From Microvirga lotononidis (lineage in GTDB: Bacteria > Pseudomonadota > Alphaproteobacteria > Rhizobiales > Beijerinckiaceae): a DNA stretch of 64,000 nt. A model generated the notes under the pieces. It was not told where the DNA came from, searched no databases, and saw only the letters and a program-made list of their open reading frames with translations. The stretch lies in NCBI RefSeq assembly GCF_034627025.1, contig NZ_CP141048.1, positions 4,478,001 to 4,542,000 of the forward strand. The letters run 5' to 3'. How positions within the stretch are numbered: position 1 is the stretch's first letter; each line of letters starts with the position of its first letter. This document shows positions 63,947 through 64,000 of this stretch, in pieces. The position numbers were made by a program, and so were the translations under genes.

Positions 63947-64000
63947 TTACTTCGCGTTGACGGCATCCTTCAGGCCCGCGCCGGCGCGGAACTTCGGGGT
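63947..64000 (-). CDS. hup: HU family DNA-binding protein, C-terminal end only
   Basis: The 17 visible residues, TPKFRAGAGLKDAVNAK, are the C-terminus of HU (family end VPKFRAGKGLKDAVN). HU bends DNA and compacts the nucleoid. The rest of the gene lies beyond the window edge. HU beside tRNA-Val is a usual alphaproteobacterial order. Confidence 0.85.
   Translation of the reverse strand, partial: TPKFRAGAGLKDAVNAK

Overview
This 64 kb window is GC-rich, gene-dense chromosomal DNA from an alphaproteobacterium. The order Hyphomicrobiales (Rhizobiales) is likely, with a Methylobacteriaceae/Microvirga-like genome as the best guess. The evidence is the mix of genes (divK, DUF3572, a HWE histidine kinase, an EipB/DUF1849 protein, an extensin-like protein), the frequent GTG/TTG starts, sigma-EcfG type promoters (GGAAC-N16/17-CGTT), and dispersed intergenic palindromes of the kind common in this order. 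The taxon is inferred from gene content only. I see no prophage, insertion sequence, CRISPR array or plasmid gene.

Layout. 1-10 kb: rsmB (cut by the window edge), a tiny lipoprotein, guaB with a MAPEG protein, an MFS exporter, a Tat-exported dienelactone hydrolase, an exported Cys protein, a sugar-dehydrogenase-like oxidoreductase, rlmE coupled to ppx/gppA, and an aminotransferase. 10-14 kb: the full EF-P beta-lysylation set (efp, epmA, epmB), then arfB. 14.5-18.7 kb (minus strand): pyrB, a non-catalytic-looking pyrC, plsY, dprA. 18.8-30.6 kb (plus strand): aidB-like acyl-CoA dehydrogenase, topA, MgtC-like, parE, rnr, DUF983, NUDIX, rpmG. 30.6-42 kb: small exported and hypothetical proteins, a FUSC exporter, adenine deaminase, divK, DUF3572, dinB, eipB, ridA-like, a glycerophosphodiesterase and a DUF482 acyltransferase-like protein. 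42-50 kb: flavin reductase, HWE kinase, L,D-transpeptidase, extensin-like protein and an archaeal-type CDC48/VAT AAA+ ATPase. 50-61.5 kb: EamA exporter with a MarR-GNAT fusion, an argE-dppABCDF-like peptide-uptake operon, a threonine/serine dehydratase and a LysE exporter. 61.5-64 kb: an LprI-like protein, tRNA-Pro, DUF1003, tRNA-Val and the 3' end of an HU gene.

The most interesting material is non-coding. Between parE and rnr, an exact sigma-EcfG promoter (26430-26454) is followed about 70 bases later by a textbook terminator (to 26527). The predicted transcript has a 5' hairpin with a C-rich loop, resembling the GsrN class of general-stress small RNAs. A second exact sigma-EcfG promoter (23986-24011, minus strand) drives a 62-residue membrane protein and decides its start codon. 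Downstream of divK a minus-strand RNA candidate carries a 21-bp hairpin whose loop is CCUCCU, the exact complement of a Shine-Dalgarno core, and ends in a terminator. Two families of palindromic repeats occupy several intergenic gaps, and in two places the repeat supplies the stop codon of the upstream gene.

How the genes work together. Translation and RNA quality control (EF-P set, rlmE, arfB, rnr, rpmG), DNA topology (topA, parE), nucleotide synthesis and salvage (guaB, pyrB, ade), envelope maintenance (plsY, eipB, L,D-transpeptidase, extensin-like) and peptide or amino-acid uptake and export (dpp, argE, dehydratase, LysE) make up an ordinary housekeeping region with a stress-response overlay.
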